DNA from: Micromonosporaceae bacterium KJ-029
GTDB taxonomy: Bacteria > Actinomycetota > Actinomycetes > Mycobacteriales > Micromonosporaceae
Reading direction: 5' to 3'
DNA length: 64,000 nucleotides
Assembly (NCBI GenBank): GCA_005402585.1
Contig: BIFP01000035.1
Span: 1-64,000, forward strand
The notes under the pieces are model-generated. The model worked only from the letters and a program-made list of their open reading frames with translations. It had not been told where the DNA came from and did not search any database. Positions within the stretch are counted from its first letter, which is position 1, and every line of letters begins with the position of its first letter. A program made the translations under genes and the position numbers. Positions 42,401-49,991 of this stretch are shown here, piece by piece.

Positions 42401-44380
42401 GGCGCCAACCATCGCGAGATCCTGATCACCCGGCACGACCTCGCGGGACTGCTGGGAGCTCGCGGCGACCTGGACGCGGCCGAGGCCGAGTACCGAACCG
42501 TCCTCGCCGCCGAACGGGAGACCCTCGGCGCCGACCACGCCGAAACTCGCGTAACCCGATACCACCTCGCCGGAGTGTTGAAGGCCCGTGGTGACCTGGA
42601 CGCGGCCGAGGCCGAGTACCGAACCGTTCTCGCCGCCGAGCAGGAGGCATTGGGCGCCAACCACCGCGACACCCTGATCACCCGGCACGACCTCGCCGGC
42701 CTACTGGAAGCCCGCGGCGACCTCGACGCCGCCGAGGCCGAGTACCGAACCGTCCTCGCCGCCCAACAGGAGACCCTGGGCCCGGACCACGCCGACACTC
42801 GCGCGACCCGGGGGCGCCTCGCCAACCTGCTGAAGGCCCGTGGCGACCTCGACGCCGCCGAGACCGAGTACCGAATCCTTCTCGCCGCCCTACAGGAAAC
42901 CTTGGGCCCAGACCACGCCGAAACTCGCGCAACGCGGTACCGACTAGCCGGCCTATTGGAAGCCCGCGGCGACCTCGACGCCGCCGAAGCCGATTACCGA
43001 ACCGTCCTCGCCGCCGAACAGGAGGCATTGGGCGCCAACCACCACGACACCCTGATCACCCGGCACAACCTTGCCAGCCTGTTGGAAGCCCGCGGTGACG
43101 TGGACGCGGCCGAGGCCGAGTATCGAACCCTTCTCGCCGCCCAACAGGAGGTCCTCGGGGCCAACCACCGCGACACCCTGATCACCCGGTACCGCCTCGC
43201 CGGGCTGTTGGGAGCCCGTGGCGACCTGGACGCGGCCGAGGCTGAGTACCGAACTCTTCTCGCCGCCCTACAGGAAACCCTGGGCCCGGACCACGCCGAA
43301 ACTCGCGCAACCCGATACCGCCTCGCCGGCCTGCTGAAGGCCCACGGCAACCTCGACGCGGCCGAGGCCGAGTACCGAACCGTCCTCGACGCCGAAGAAA
43401 GAACCATCGGCGCCAACCACCACGACACCCTGATCACCCGGCATGACCTTGCCAGCCTGCTGGGAGCCCGCGGCGACCTCGACGCCGCCGAGACCGAGTA
43501 CCGAACCCTTCTCGCCGCCCTACAGGAGAGTCTCGGCGCCAACCACCGCGAAACCTTGGTCACCCGGCACAACCTCGCCGAGTTGCTGAGAGCCCGCGGC
43601 GACCTCGACGCCGCCGAGACCGAGTACCGGACCGTCCTCGCCGCCCAACACGAAACCCTCGGCCAAGACCACGCCGACAGTCGTGCAACCCGGTACCGCC
43701 TCGCCGGCCTGCTGAAGGCGCGGGGTGACCTGGACGCGGCCGAGGCCGAGTACCGAATCGTTCTCGCCGCCGAGCAGGAGGCGTTGGGCGCCAATCACCG
43801 CGACACACTGATCACCCGACACGACCTCGCCAGCCTGCTGGAAGCCCGCGGCGAGCTCGACACGGCCGAGGCCGAGTATCGAGCTGTTCTCGCCGCCCGA
43901 CACGAAAGCCTTGGCCCAGAGCACGCCGAAACTCGCACGACCCGCTACCGCCTCGCCGGGCTGCTGAAGGCCCGTGGCGACCTCGACGCCGCCGAGGCCG
44001 AGTACCGAATCGTCCTCGCCGCCGAACAGGAGGCGTTGGGCGCCAACCACCGCGACACACTGATCACCCGACACGACCTCGCCAGCCTGCTGGAAGCCCG
44101 CGGCGATTTCGACGCGGCCGAAACCGAGTTCCGGACCGTCCTCGCCGTACGGTCGGATGCCACGGACTCCACCCAGTCCGATTACCGAATCAGCGAACTC
44201 CACCTACGGCGCCACCTGGCCAACCTGCTGAATGCTCGCGGTGACCTCGACGCGGCCGAGGCCGAGTATCGAGCCGTTCTCGCCGCCCAGCAGGAGACCC
44301 TGGGACCCGACCACGCTGATACTCGCGCGACCCGGGACCGCCTCGCCGGCCTGCTGACGGCCCGCGATGATCGGCGCTGA
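39407..44380 (+). CDS. NB-ARC STAND ATPase with 24 TPR units
   Basis: A 1,657-residue NLR-like protein. Residues 7-27 hold the motif shared with the upstream gene (AAGQGSVAAGRNISAPITI). NB-ARC follows: P-loop GLGGVGKSAV near 91, Walker B VLVLDNAD near 169, sensor region FILVTSRIG near 205 and GLPLAL near 263. A winged-helix/linker region runs to about 630. The remainder is 24 TPR units of 42 residues (consensus LLKARGDLDAAEAEYRTVLA...LGANHRDTLITRHDLAG). STAND proteins switch to an oligomer when the repeat domain meets a ligand, often of phage origin. The GTG start follows a GGGG ribosome site. No C-terminal or N-terminal enzyme domain is present, so output probably goes through the small membrane protein. 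Confidence 0.9.
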   Translation: MLRRERVEAAGQGSVAAGRNISAPITITNVATGPLQRPMAGISTHPPFLLLPRRLRGRESLVAEIVKAARRPGPSLKPGNERHNRIWVLHGLGGVGKSAVALTVARDLQTHARTYWVNASDRSELQAAMWAAARDLSNNEDARLPASPAEPSAIDSIWAIFESATDDWVLVLDNADNPQFLAADGYQRPAGNGWLRQPSRGFILVTSRIGTRAAWGDAAIIRRMDPLPPNPGAEIILDLLDPKRRAGVALHNEAKAISDRLCGLPLALRAAGQYLASAHTPPTAELLKRYRTALDSRFGQIIDASTSAGSVVSDATDSRNMVTATWGLSLDFLDQRGFSEANPVIQVLSCYGASPVPLALIPPLADLQRNGTRAAQNVQRLREVLSALRELALLETNFGPTRLGDGQDISDVWSDEVLVHPLVSEVISENLNKDPEKALRIRSATVDLLTGLCERLKASPDKWRMLSTLEPHLRAVTKRCVSDQAFCNPSSAKRLAQVLGVLAPDLSRDASSSARLDDLVAYRKLATSVLGARSKAAKRIRHRMGHHLWELGNHGDALVEFRSAAPLVVRVIWACNKTLGEMVAVSMCGLVIPGGDNAEAQSDFARSQLKVLSRTPWRNSERSLRNRFNLARILHANGAYAEAEAQYRAVLAVLQEDLGANHRDTLATRHHLAGLLQDRGELDEAESESRAVLAALQETLGPDHAETRSTRYRLAGVLKARGDLDAAEAEYRTVLAAEQETLGANDRDTLITRHNLAGLLKARGDLDAAEAEYRTVLVAQQETLGADHHHTLITRHNLAGLLNARGDLDAAEAEYRSVLAAEQETLGADHRDTLITRHDLASLLKARGNLDAAEAEYRTVLAARQEALGANHRDTLITRHDLASLLKARGNLDAAEAEYRTVLAARQETLGANHPQTLITRHDLAEVLEACGDLDAAEIEYRTALAARSDATYSTQSDSKTSEPHLRRHLAKVLKARGDLDAAEAEYRTVLAAEEERLGANHREILITRHDLAGLLGARGDLDAAEAEYRTVLAAERETLGADHAETRVTRYHLAGVLKARGDLDAAEAEYRTVLAAEQEALGANHRDTLITRHDLAGLLEARGDLDAAEAEYRTVLAAQQETLGPDHADTRATRGRLANLLKARGDLDAAETEYRILLAALQETLGPDHAETRATRYRLAGLLEARGDLDAAEADYRTVLAAEQEALGANHHDTLITRHNLASLLEARGDVDAAEAEYRTLLAAQQEVLGANHRDTLITRYRLAGLLGARGDLDAAEAEYRTLLAALQETLGPDHAETRATRYRLAGLLKAHGNLDAAEAEYRTVLDAEERTIGANHHDTLITRHDLASLLGARGDLDAAETEYRTLLAALQESLGANHRETLVTRHNLAELLRARGDLDAAETEYRTVLAAQHETLGQDHADSRATRYRLAGLLKARGDLDAAEAEYRIVLAAEQEALGANHRDTLITRHDLASLLEARGELDTAEAEYRAVLAARHESLGPEHAETRTTRYRLAGLLKARGDLDAAEAEYRIVLAAEQEALGANHRDTLITRHDLASLLEARGDFDAAETEFRTVLAVRSDATDSTQSDYRISELHLRRHLANLLNARGDLDAAEAEYRAVLAAQQETLGPDHADTRATRDRLAGLLTARDDRR
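41303..44350 (+). repeat. 24-unit 126-bp coding tandem repeat (TPR)
   Basis: Twenty-two units of 126 bp and two of 138 bp follow without gaps. Units 6 and 7 (41933-42184) are almost identical at DNA level, as are the pairs 20-21 and 22-23 in their first parts. Units 8 (42185-42322) and 23 (44087-44224) share a special 46-residue version with RSDAT.STQSD and HLRRHLA, 15 units apart. The array therefore grew by duplication of single units and of longer blocks. Confidence 0.95.
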
Positions 44381-44532
44381 CCGCGAGGAAGTTGCGGTAG
44401 TCACCGTGGGCTCACCCGCCGGATCGTGCGAAACGCACCGTCGGCGTGACCGAGCCCCCGGCCCTCGGCGGGCGACAAAAGCAAAGGCAAGGAGATTTCG
44501 CTCCTTGCCACTTCTAACGTATACCGCACCGG

Positions 44533-44564
44533 GGGGCTTGCGGCAAGACCCGGGTCTTGCCGCA
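44533..44564 (+). promoter_or_regulatory. Rifampin-associated element (RAE) with perfect palindrome
   Basis: GGGGCTTGCGGCAAGACCC matches the known 19-base RAE, differing at one inner base from the usual GGCCC ending. It flows into a perfect 26-bp palindrome (TGCGGCAAGACCC and its complement, 44539-44564). RAEs lie upstream of rifamycin-inactivating genes in actinomycetes and are needed for induction by rifamycins. Confidence 0.88.
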
Positions 44565-44610
44565 GAATCGTCGGCCGGACGCGGCACCGACGCGGAAACG
44601 GGGGCACGAC

Positions 44611-44727
44611 GTGGGTGTGTTGTCGATGTACGGAGGACACGGCGACCTCGAACCGCTGATGAGATTGGCGGTGCAGTTGCGGGCGCGTAACGCCGAGGTG
44701 CGGGCTGCCGCGGAGGTGTCGCGGTGA
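44611..44727 (+). pseudogene. N-terminal remnant of a rifamycin-type glycosyltransferase
   Basis: A 38-codon frame with a GGGGG ribosome site and GTG start encodes GVLSMYGGHGDLEPLMRL.. and ends ..NAEVRAAAEVSR. This matches the first strand and helix of GT1/MGT-type glycosyltransferases (usual wording RVLLSTYGSRGDVEPLVALAVRLRALGAEVRV). The rest of the enzyme is gone. The stop overlaps the rph GTG (GTGA), so the fragment now acts as a coupled leader for rph. Rifamycin glycosyltransferases are themselves RAE-controlled, which makes that origin plausible. Confidence 0.75.
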
Positions 44728-47321
44728 TCGAACAGTACGTGTTGGATCTTCAAGAGGTTGACGAGACGCAGGTCGCGGTCGTTGGCGGCAAGGGCGCGCA
44801 CCTGGGCGGGCTGTCGCGGATCGACGGCGTCCGGGTGCCGGCGGGGTTCTGCGTGACGACGGACGCCTTCCGGCGGATCATGGCGGAGGCGCCGTCGATC
44901 GACGATCGGCTCGATCAGCTGTCGCGCCTGAACCCGGACGACCGGGAGATGATCCGCACGCTCAGCGCGGAGATCCGCCGAACCATCGAAGGGATTGCCG
45001 TCCCGGAGGATCTGGCGGCGGCGATCACCCGCGCGCTCGCCCATTTCGGCGAGCAGGCCGCCTACGCCGTGCGATCCAGCGCGACGGCAGAGGACCTGCC
45101 GACAGCGTCCTTCGCCGGGCAGCAGGACACGTACCTGAGCGTGGTGGGGCCGGCGGCGACCCTCCAGCACGTCGGCCGGTGCTGGGCATCGCTGTTCACC
45201 GAGCGGGCCGTGATCTACCGTCTGCGCAACGGCTTCGACCACCGTACGGTCCGCATGGCCGTGGTCGTGCAGCAGATGGTCTTCCCGGACGCGGCCGGCA
45301 TCCTGTTCACGGCCGACCCCGTCACGGGCAACCGGAAGGTCGCCACCGTGGAGGCCAGCTTCGGCCTCGGCGAGGCCCTGGTTTCCGGCCTGGTGAATCC
45401 GGACGTCTTCAAGGTGTGCGACGGCGAGATCGTTGCCAGGACGGTCGCCGCCAAACAGCGTGCCGTTCACGCCCTGCCGGCCGGCGGGACGCGGGAAGTG
45501 GCGGTCGACCCGCAGCGACAGGAGCAGCCGGCGCTGACGGATGCGCAGGGCGTGCGGCTCGTGCAGCTCGGGCGGCGGATCGAAGCGCATTTCGGCCGCC
45601 CGCAGGACATCGAATGGTGCCTGGTCGACGACGGCTTCCAGATCGTGCAGAGCCGGCCGATCACCACGCTGTTCCCCATCCCCGCGGCCCACGACCGGGA
45701 GAACCACGTCTACGTCTCCGTCGGTCATCAGCAGATGATGACCGACCCCATGAAGCCACTGGGCGTCTCCGTGTGGCAGCTGACGGCCATGGCGCCGATG
45801 CACGAGGCCGGCGGGCGGCTGTTCGTCGACGTCACCCGACGCCTGGCCTCGCCCGCGAGCCGCGCCGGCCTCCTGGACGTCATGGGGAGGGGCGATCCGC
45901 TGATCAGGGACGCGCTGGAGACCGTCCTCGACCGCGGCAACTTCGTCCCGACGCTTCCCGACGGGGGTCCCGGTGGGCCGCCACCGGGCGGCGGGTCCGC
46001 CCCGATCGAGACCGATCCGGCCATCGTCACCGAGCTGATCGAGCGCAGCCAGACGTCCATCGCCGCCCTGCGGGGCGACATCCGGACGAAGACCGGGCCG
46101 GCGCTGTTCGACTTCCTGCTGGAGGCATTCCAGGAGCACAAGCGAGTCCTCAGTGATCCCCTGAGCGTGCAGGCGATCATGGCGGGGATGGAGGCCACCT
46201 GGTGGCTCAACGACCAGCTGCGGGAGTGGCTGGGCGAGAAGAACGCGGCCGACACCCTCACGCTGTCCGCCCCCGGCAACGTCACGTCGGAGATGGGGCT
46301 GGCGCTGCTCGACGTGGCCGACGTGATCCGTCCGCATCCGGAGGTGGTGGCGTTTCTACAGGGCGTCGACGACGAGGGCTTCCTGGACGAGCTGCCGAAG
46401 TTCGCGGGCGGGGCCGAAGCACGCGACGCCATCGAGGGCTACCTCGACCGGTACGGCATGCGCTGCGTCGGCGAGATCGACATCACCAGGCCGCGTTGGC
46501 GCGAGCGGCCCACCACGCTCGTGCCCGTGATCCTCGACAACGTCAGGAACTTCGAGCCGGGCGCCGCCGAGCGGCGCTTCGAGCAAGGACGGCAGGCGGC
46601 GCAGAAGAAGGAACAGGACGTGCTCTCACGCTTGCGGGCCCTGCCGGACGGGGAGCAGAAGGCCGACGAGACCAAGCGGATGATCGACCGGGTCCGGACC
46701 TTCATCGGCTACCGGGAGTACCCGAAGTACGTCATCGTCAGCCGCTACCTCGTCTACAAGCAGGCCCTGCTGGAAGAGGCCGAGCGCCTCGTGCAGGCCG
46801 GCGTGCTCCCGGAGAAGGAGGACATCTTCTACCTCACGTTCCAGGAACTCCACGACGTCGCGCGCTCGAATCAGGTGGATGACCAGCTCATCCAGCAGCG
46901 CATGGACGCGTTCCGGTCGTACCGGGCGCTCACGCCACCGCGGGTGCTCACGTCCGATGGCGAGGCCATCGCCGGGGCGTACCGGCGCGACGACGTGCCG
47001 GCTGGTGCCCTGATCGGCTTGCCGGTCTCCGCCGGGACCATCGAGGGGAGGGCCCGGGTCATCCTCGACATGGCGGAGGCCGATCTTGAGGCGGGCGACA
47101 TCCTGGTCACGGCCTACACCGACCCCAGCTGGTCGCCCCTGTTCGTCGCGATCACGGGCCTGGTGACGGAGGTGGGCGGCCTGATGACCCACGGCGCGGT
47201 GATCGCCCGGGAATACGGCCTGCCGGCCGTCGTGGGCGTGGAGCAGGCCACCCGGCTGATCCGGGACGGGCAGCGGATCCGCGTGCACGGCACCGACGGG
47301 TACGTCGAGATCCTGCCTTGA
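44724..47321 (+). CDS. rph: Rifamycin phosphotransferase
   Basis: An 865-residue enzyme, the normal Rph length. The N-terminal ATP-grasp domain (about 1-315) has VGGKGAHLGGLSRI, YAVRSSATAEDLPTASFAGQQDTYLSV and ILFTADPVTGNR. The middle substrate-binding domain includes VSVGHQQMMTDPMKPLGVS. The C-terminal swivelling domain has the phosphate-carrying histidine in GGLMTHGAVIAREYGLPAVVG (His823 by my count). It transfers the beta-phosphate of ATP to the C21 hydroxyl of rifamycins, giving resistance. The RAE 160 bases upstream and translational coupling to the glycosyltransferase remnant support this over a PEP synthase call. Confidence 0.93.
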   Translation: MIEQYVLDLQEVDETQVAVVGGKGAHLGGLSRIDGVRVPAGFCVTTDAFRRIMAEAPSIDDRLDQLSRLNPDDREMIRTLSAEIRRTIEGIAVPEDLAAAITRALAHFGEQAAYAVRSSATAEDLPTASFAGQQDTYLSVVGPAATLQHVGRCWASLFTERAVIYRLRNGFDHRTVRMAVVVQQMVFPDAAGILFTADPVTGNRKVATVEASFGLGEALVSGLVNPDVFKVCDGEIVARTVAAKQRAVHALPAGGTREVAVDPQRQEQPALTDAQGVRLVQLGRRIEAHFGRPQDIEWCLVDDGFQIVQSRPITTLFPIPAAHDRENHVYVSVGHQQMMTDPMKPLGVSVWQLTAMAPMHEAGGRLFVDVTRRLASPASRAGLLDVMGRGDPLIRDALETVLDRGNFVPTLPDGGPGGPPPGGGSAPIETDPAIVTELIERSQTSIAALRGDIRTKTGPALFDFLLEAFQEHKRVLSDPLSVQAIMAGMEATWWLNDQLREWLGEKNAADTLTLSAPGNVTSEMGLALLDVADVIRPHPEVVAFLQGVDDEGFLDELPKFAGGAEARDAIEGYLDRYGMRCVGEIDITRPRWRERPTTLVPVILDNVRNFEPGAAERRFEQGRQAAQKKEQDVLSRLRALPDGEQKADETKRMIDRVRTFIGYREYPKYVIVSRYLVYKQALLEEAERLVQAGVLPEKEDIFYLTFQELHDVARSNQVDDQLIQQRMDAFRSYRALTPPRVLTSDGEAIAGAYRRDDVPAGALIGLPVSAGTIEGRARVILDMAEADLEAGDILVTAYTDPSWSPLFVAITGLVTEVGGLMTHGAVIAREYGLPAVVGVEQATRLIRDGQRIRVHGTDGYVEILP

Positions 47322-47549
47322 CCGATCACCTCGTAGGTCGCCACCCGCTCCAGCCAGTCATGGGCCAGGTGGCCCGAGGAACGGCAGCATCCGGGCCGCC
47401 AAAGACAGGTGGTAGAGCGCGTCACCGGCCAACACCACATCCACGCCGTCGCCGTCGCCGTCAAGCAGATCACTCGACGGCGGCCCGCCTCGGCTTCGAG
47501 TCGTGCCCAGAGGCCACCGCCGTGGCGACGGGCGAGGCCTCGTCGCCAC
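47322..47549 (-). pseudogene. Fragment of a nicotinamide N-methylase-like methyltransferase
   Basis: The minus strand carries SSDLLDGDGDGVDVVLAGDALYHLSLAARMLPFL in one frame. After a frame change comes HDWLERVATYEV, which runs into the rph stop. Both pieces match the C-terminal half of small SAM methyltransferases of the L11/METTL type (DVVLAGDVFY..AARMLPFL...YEVP). The N terminus and the part between are missing. A decayed gene convergent with rph. Confidence 0.6.
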
Positions 47550-47567
47550 GGCTTGGCGGAGTCAACG

Positions 47568-47771
47568 TCAGACCGGACGGATGTTGGCGGCCTGAAGGCC
47601 CTTCTGGCCCTGCTCGACGTCGAACTCGACCCGCTGGTTCTCTTCCAGGCTGCGGAACCCGCTCGATGAGATGGCCGAGAAGTGGGCGAAGACATCAGCG
47701 CCGCCACCATCCTGCGCGATGAAGCCGAAGCCCTTTTCCGCGTTGAACCACTTGACCGTGCCGAAAGCCAT
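47568..47771 (-). CDS. CspA-family cold-shock protein
   Basis: A 67-residue single cold-shock domain with RNP1 (KGFGFI) and RNP2 (VFAHF): MAFGTVKWFNAEKGFGFIAQ to GLQAANIRPV. It binds single-stranded RNA and acts as RNA chaperone. A strong ribosome site (GAGGAGAAGAC before ATG) and a long leader are typical of csp genes. A stem-loop with T-tract upstream isolates it from debris. Confidence 0.95.
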   Translation of the reverse strand: MAFGTVKWFNAEKGFGFIAQDGGGADVFAHFSAISSSGFRSLEENQRVEFDVEQGQKGLQAANIRPV

Positions 47772-47851
47772 GTCTTCTCCTCTGAGTATCGGATAGGGCC
47801 ACGTACGGGCCCTTGGTTGCCGCCGCTGCTGGTCCGGAAGAACCGGCAGAA

Positions 47852-47888
47852 CAAAAGCGCCTGGCGGGTTAGATACCCACCAGGCGCT
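47852..47888 (-). terminator. Intrinsic terminator upstream of csp
   Basis: On the minus strand a 14-base stem (AGCGCCTGGTGGGT with one mismatch) and 5-base loop is followed by TTTTGTT. It is a classical factor-independent terminator, 85 bases before the csp start. It may end transcription from the decayed helicase gene or attenuate csp itself. Confidence 0.7.
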
Positions 47889-48126
47889 GGCAAAGTATGC
47901 GACAAACCGACGGTTGCAACCCGGTGAGGTTAGCACGGGCGCCGCGGTGTCTTCGCTGTCAGCGCTGACCGCGCCGGCTACCCACGCGCGTGCCGGAAGA
48001 TCGACCGCCAGCGCAGCGCGCGGGAGAGGCTTGGAAAGTCGTCGGGCGAGTGCCGCGGGAACCACGTCCGCGCCACGGGGCGTCACGAAGCGGCGCTCGC
48101 CCGGGGCGAGTTCGGTGAGCAGCGGG

Positions 48127-48250
48127 TCACCGGACGATGTGGGCGACTGGGTTGGAGAGGTACCGCCGCACGAGGACGTCGACGCCCGCGTCGAGCGTCG
48201 CCGAGAACAGCAGCCGCTGGGAGCCGGGGCGGGCCCCGATGGCATTTTGG
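48127..48250 (-). pseudogene. DEAD-box RNA helicase fragment
   Basis: The minus-strand frame IGARPGSQRLLFSATLDAGV and then DVLVRRYLSNPVAHIVR, ended by TGA at 48127, matches the region of DEAD-box helicases around motif III (SAT) and the domain linker. All other motifs are absent on both sides. Helicase genes of this type often neighbour csp genes in actinobacteria, so this is probably the remnant of such a pair. Confidence 0.65.
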
Positions 48251-48632
48251 GTTAGAGTTCAGCTGGCTGAGCAAAACGGATCAACGCCCCCCGGCAAGCG
48301 GCCGGATCCGCCCCGCTCACTTCCCGCACCCGGCTTGCATGTGCGAGCGGGTGAGTCGCGCGTTGGCGCGCAAACTTGGAGCAGCTGTTGACTGATGTAA
48401 CCGCGCATGACTCGAATTTGTTCCGTGAAGCACCGGAAGCAGGTGCCCCTTCCGCCCACACACCTGCCGTCGACGTAAGTTCGGGTGCGATGACCCGCCT
48501 GCGCACCCCGTTCCGTGTTGAGAGTGACGCCGACCAGAAGCCGACGACCCCGCCCGTCGCCGTCGCGTCGGCCATCCCGAGCAACGTATCCGCGTCGAGG
48601 AGCCGCCGCGACCCGCGACCGCCGCACCCGTC
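48251..48632. other. 382 bp without a recognisable gene
   Basis: Several frames are open on both strands because of high GC, but none has a family resemblance or good ribosome site. It lies between the helicase fragment and a small hypothetical gene and probably consists of decayed sequence. Confidence 0.4.
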
Positions 48633-48845
48633 GTGACCCTGGTCGGGGTGGTCGCCCCAGTGCAGCCGGGGCCTCGCGACGTCTATATCCGCACCGACGG
48701 CCAGCGATGGGAAGTAGAGGCGCAGACCGGCGGCATCGCAGGCCGGTCGAGGCTGCACACCTGTCCGAGTCGGACGTCGGCAGAGATCCTGACCGACGCA
48801 TGGCTGGGTAGTCGTCGTCAAGAGTGGCGGGAAATGGTGCCCTGA
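48633..48845 (+). CDS. Small conserved-looking hypothetical protein
   Basis: A 70-residue frame with GTG start. Residues 15-70 look folded and polar: RDVYIRTDGQRWEVEAQTGG, RLHTCPSRTSAEILTDAWLG, EWREMVP. I do not know the family. It converges with the DUF4193 gene, ten bases stop to stop. Confidence 0.55.
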   Translation: MTLVGVVAPVQPGPRDVYIRTDGQRWEVEAQTGGIAGRSRLHTCPSRTSAEILTDAWLGSRRQEWREMVP

Positions 48846-48855
48846 CAGTGGGATG

Positions 48856-49158
48856 TCAGGAGCACTCCTGGCAGACCTCCTGGCCGTCGGGCTCCGCAGC
48901 GAGCTGATTGCGGTGGTGGACCAGGAAGCAGCGCGCGCATCGGAACTCGTCCGGCTGCATCGGCACGACCGCCACGATCAATTCCTCGCCGGACAGATCC
49001 GCGCCGGGCAACTCGAAGTTCTCGGCAGCCTCGGCCTCGTCGAGGTCGACTCTCGCTGACTGCGACGCCGCTCCGCGCGTCTTGAGTTCCTCCAGGCTGT
49101 CGTCTTCAACCTCGACGGCGGGTCGGCGCGGTGCGTCGTAATCGACGGCCTTGCTCAT
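48856..49158 (-). CDS. DUF4193-family protein
   Basis: A 100-residue actinobacteria-specific protein. An acidic N terminus (DYDAPRRPAVEVEDDSLEELKTR) and ENFELPGADLSGEELIVAVVP lead to a zinc-ribbon-like end with CARCFLVHHRNQL and CQEC. The ATG has a good ribosome site (GGAGAGG). Function is unknown; members are often near cell-envelope or housekeeping genes. The arrangement of four cysteines suggests metal binding. Confidence 0.88.
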   Translation of the reverse strand: MSKAVDYDAPRRPAVEVEDDSLEELKTRGAASQSARVDLDEAEAAENFELPGADLSGEELIVAVVPMQPDEFRCARCFLVHHRNQLAAEPDGQEVCQECS

Positions 49159-49547
49159 CGTGATGGCCTCTCCGACTTTGGTTCATGGGTGTCACGACGA
49201 GAGATCGCGGGGATCAGGTCGCGGCGCTCAAGAGAGCGGTGGAAGGGTAGCGCTCGCCCTTGGACGCGAGGGGCACCAAAGGCAGCGATCGCCGCCCCGG
49301 CGGAGCATGACTCCGCACCCCCCCGGCCACGGCCGGTCCCGGGAATTCGGGGCGACGCAGAAGGTGCAGTACCGGGCTCGCACCGACAACGGCAGGCCGC
49401 GCATCCGCTTGGCGCCAACCGCGATGGTTATCCTATCGGTTGGCTAAGGCCGTCGACGTACCGGCACCCTGCTCTTCCCGAGTCGCTCCCCCGCCACCAT
49501 CGCCGCGCACACGGGAGTCTTGTGCCGACAAAGGCTCCACGGACGGA
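49159..49547. other. 389 bp without a recognisable gene
   Basis: Short open frames exist on both strands but none has recognisable features. The DUF4193 promoter should lie at the left end of this stretch. Near 49430-49440 a TTATCCTATCGGTTGG patch is less GC-rich than its surroundings and may be a promoter. Confidence 0.3.
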
Positions 49548-49769
49548 TCAGCCGCTTCGGCGGTTACCCCACTGACGTGGGCTCTGGACCGAGCCCCGAC
49601 CGCCGAGGCGCTGACTCTTTTCATGAGGTTGAGGCGAGGCGACCTTGCCCTTTGCGCGTCGGGCAGCCCGATTTGCGTAAACGGCAGGCTCGTCGGTCTC
49701 GGTCTCTGCCGTGGTTGGCATGTCGGCGTCTGTGGCGTGGGCGTCTTGAACGGGCTCAGGCTCCGCCAT
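49548..49769 (-). CDS. Small acidic/basic hypothetical protein
   Basis: A 73-residue protein starting MAEPEPVQDAHATDAD. The N terminus is acidic and the middle basic (YANRAARRAKGKVASPQPHEKSQRLG). The NRAARRAKGK wording recurs in short actinobacterial proteins that often carry an NRAxRRA motif. GGAG lies eight bases before the ATG. Function unknown. The 222 bases between it and the GyrI-like pseudogene hold nothing I can name. Confidence 0.5.
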   Translation of the reverse strand: MAEPEPVQDAHATDADMPTTAETETDEPAVYANRAARRAKGKVASPQPHEKSQRLGGRGSVQSPRQWGNRRSG

Positions 49770-49991
49770 CGGTATCTCCCTGGATTCGTGGGGGCGCCCT
49801 GCGGACCATCGCCAGCCGGCGGACGCGGACTGGTCGGCGCCGGTGTGGGCACGTTGACGGTATCGCAACGCCGAGCCCGTCCAATCGACGGTCCCTAGAC
49901 CGTGATCGTTGACCTCGGTTGGCCCGACGTGGCACCGGTTGCCCTGCGGCGGCACCGGCTGGCATAGCGGCTGATCGACCGCTACGTAGCG

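Noticed and set aside
41303..44350. Regular 126-bp repeats considered as a CRISPR array or satellite
   Set aside because: The repeats are contiguous, in frame, without spacers, and translate to TPR helices.
44724..47321. Alternative call as phosphoenolpyruvate synthase
   Set aside because: Domain order is similar, but the 865-residue length, middle domain and upstream RAE fit rifamycin phosphotransferase better.
48376..48636. 86-residue plus-strand frame in the decayed region
   Set aside because: No ribosome site, no family resemblance, biased composition; treated as non-coding.
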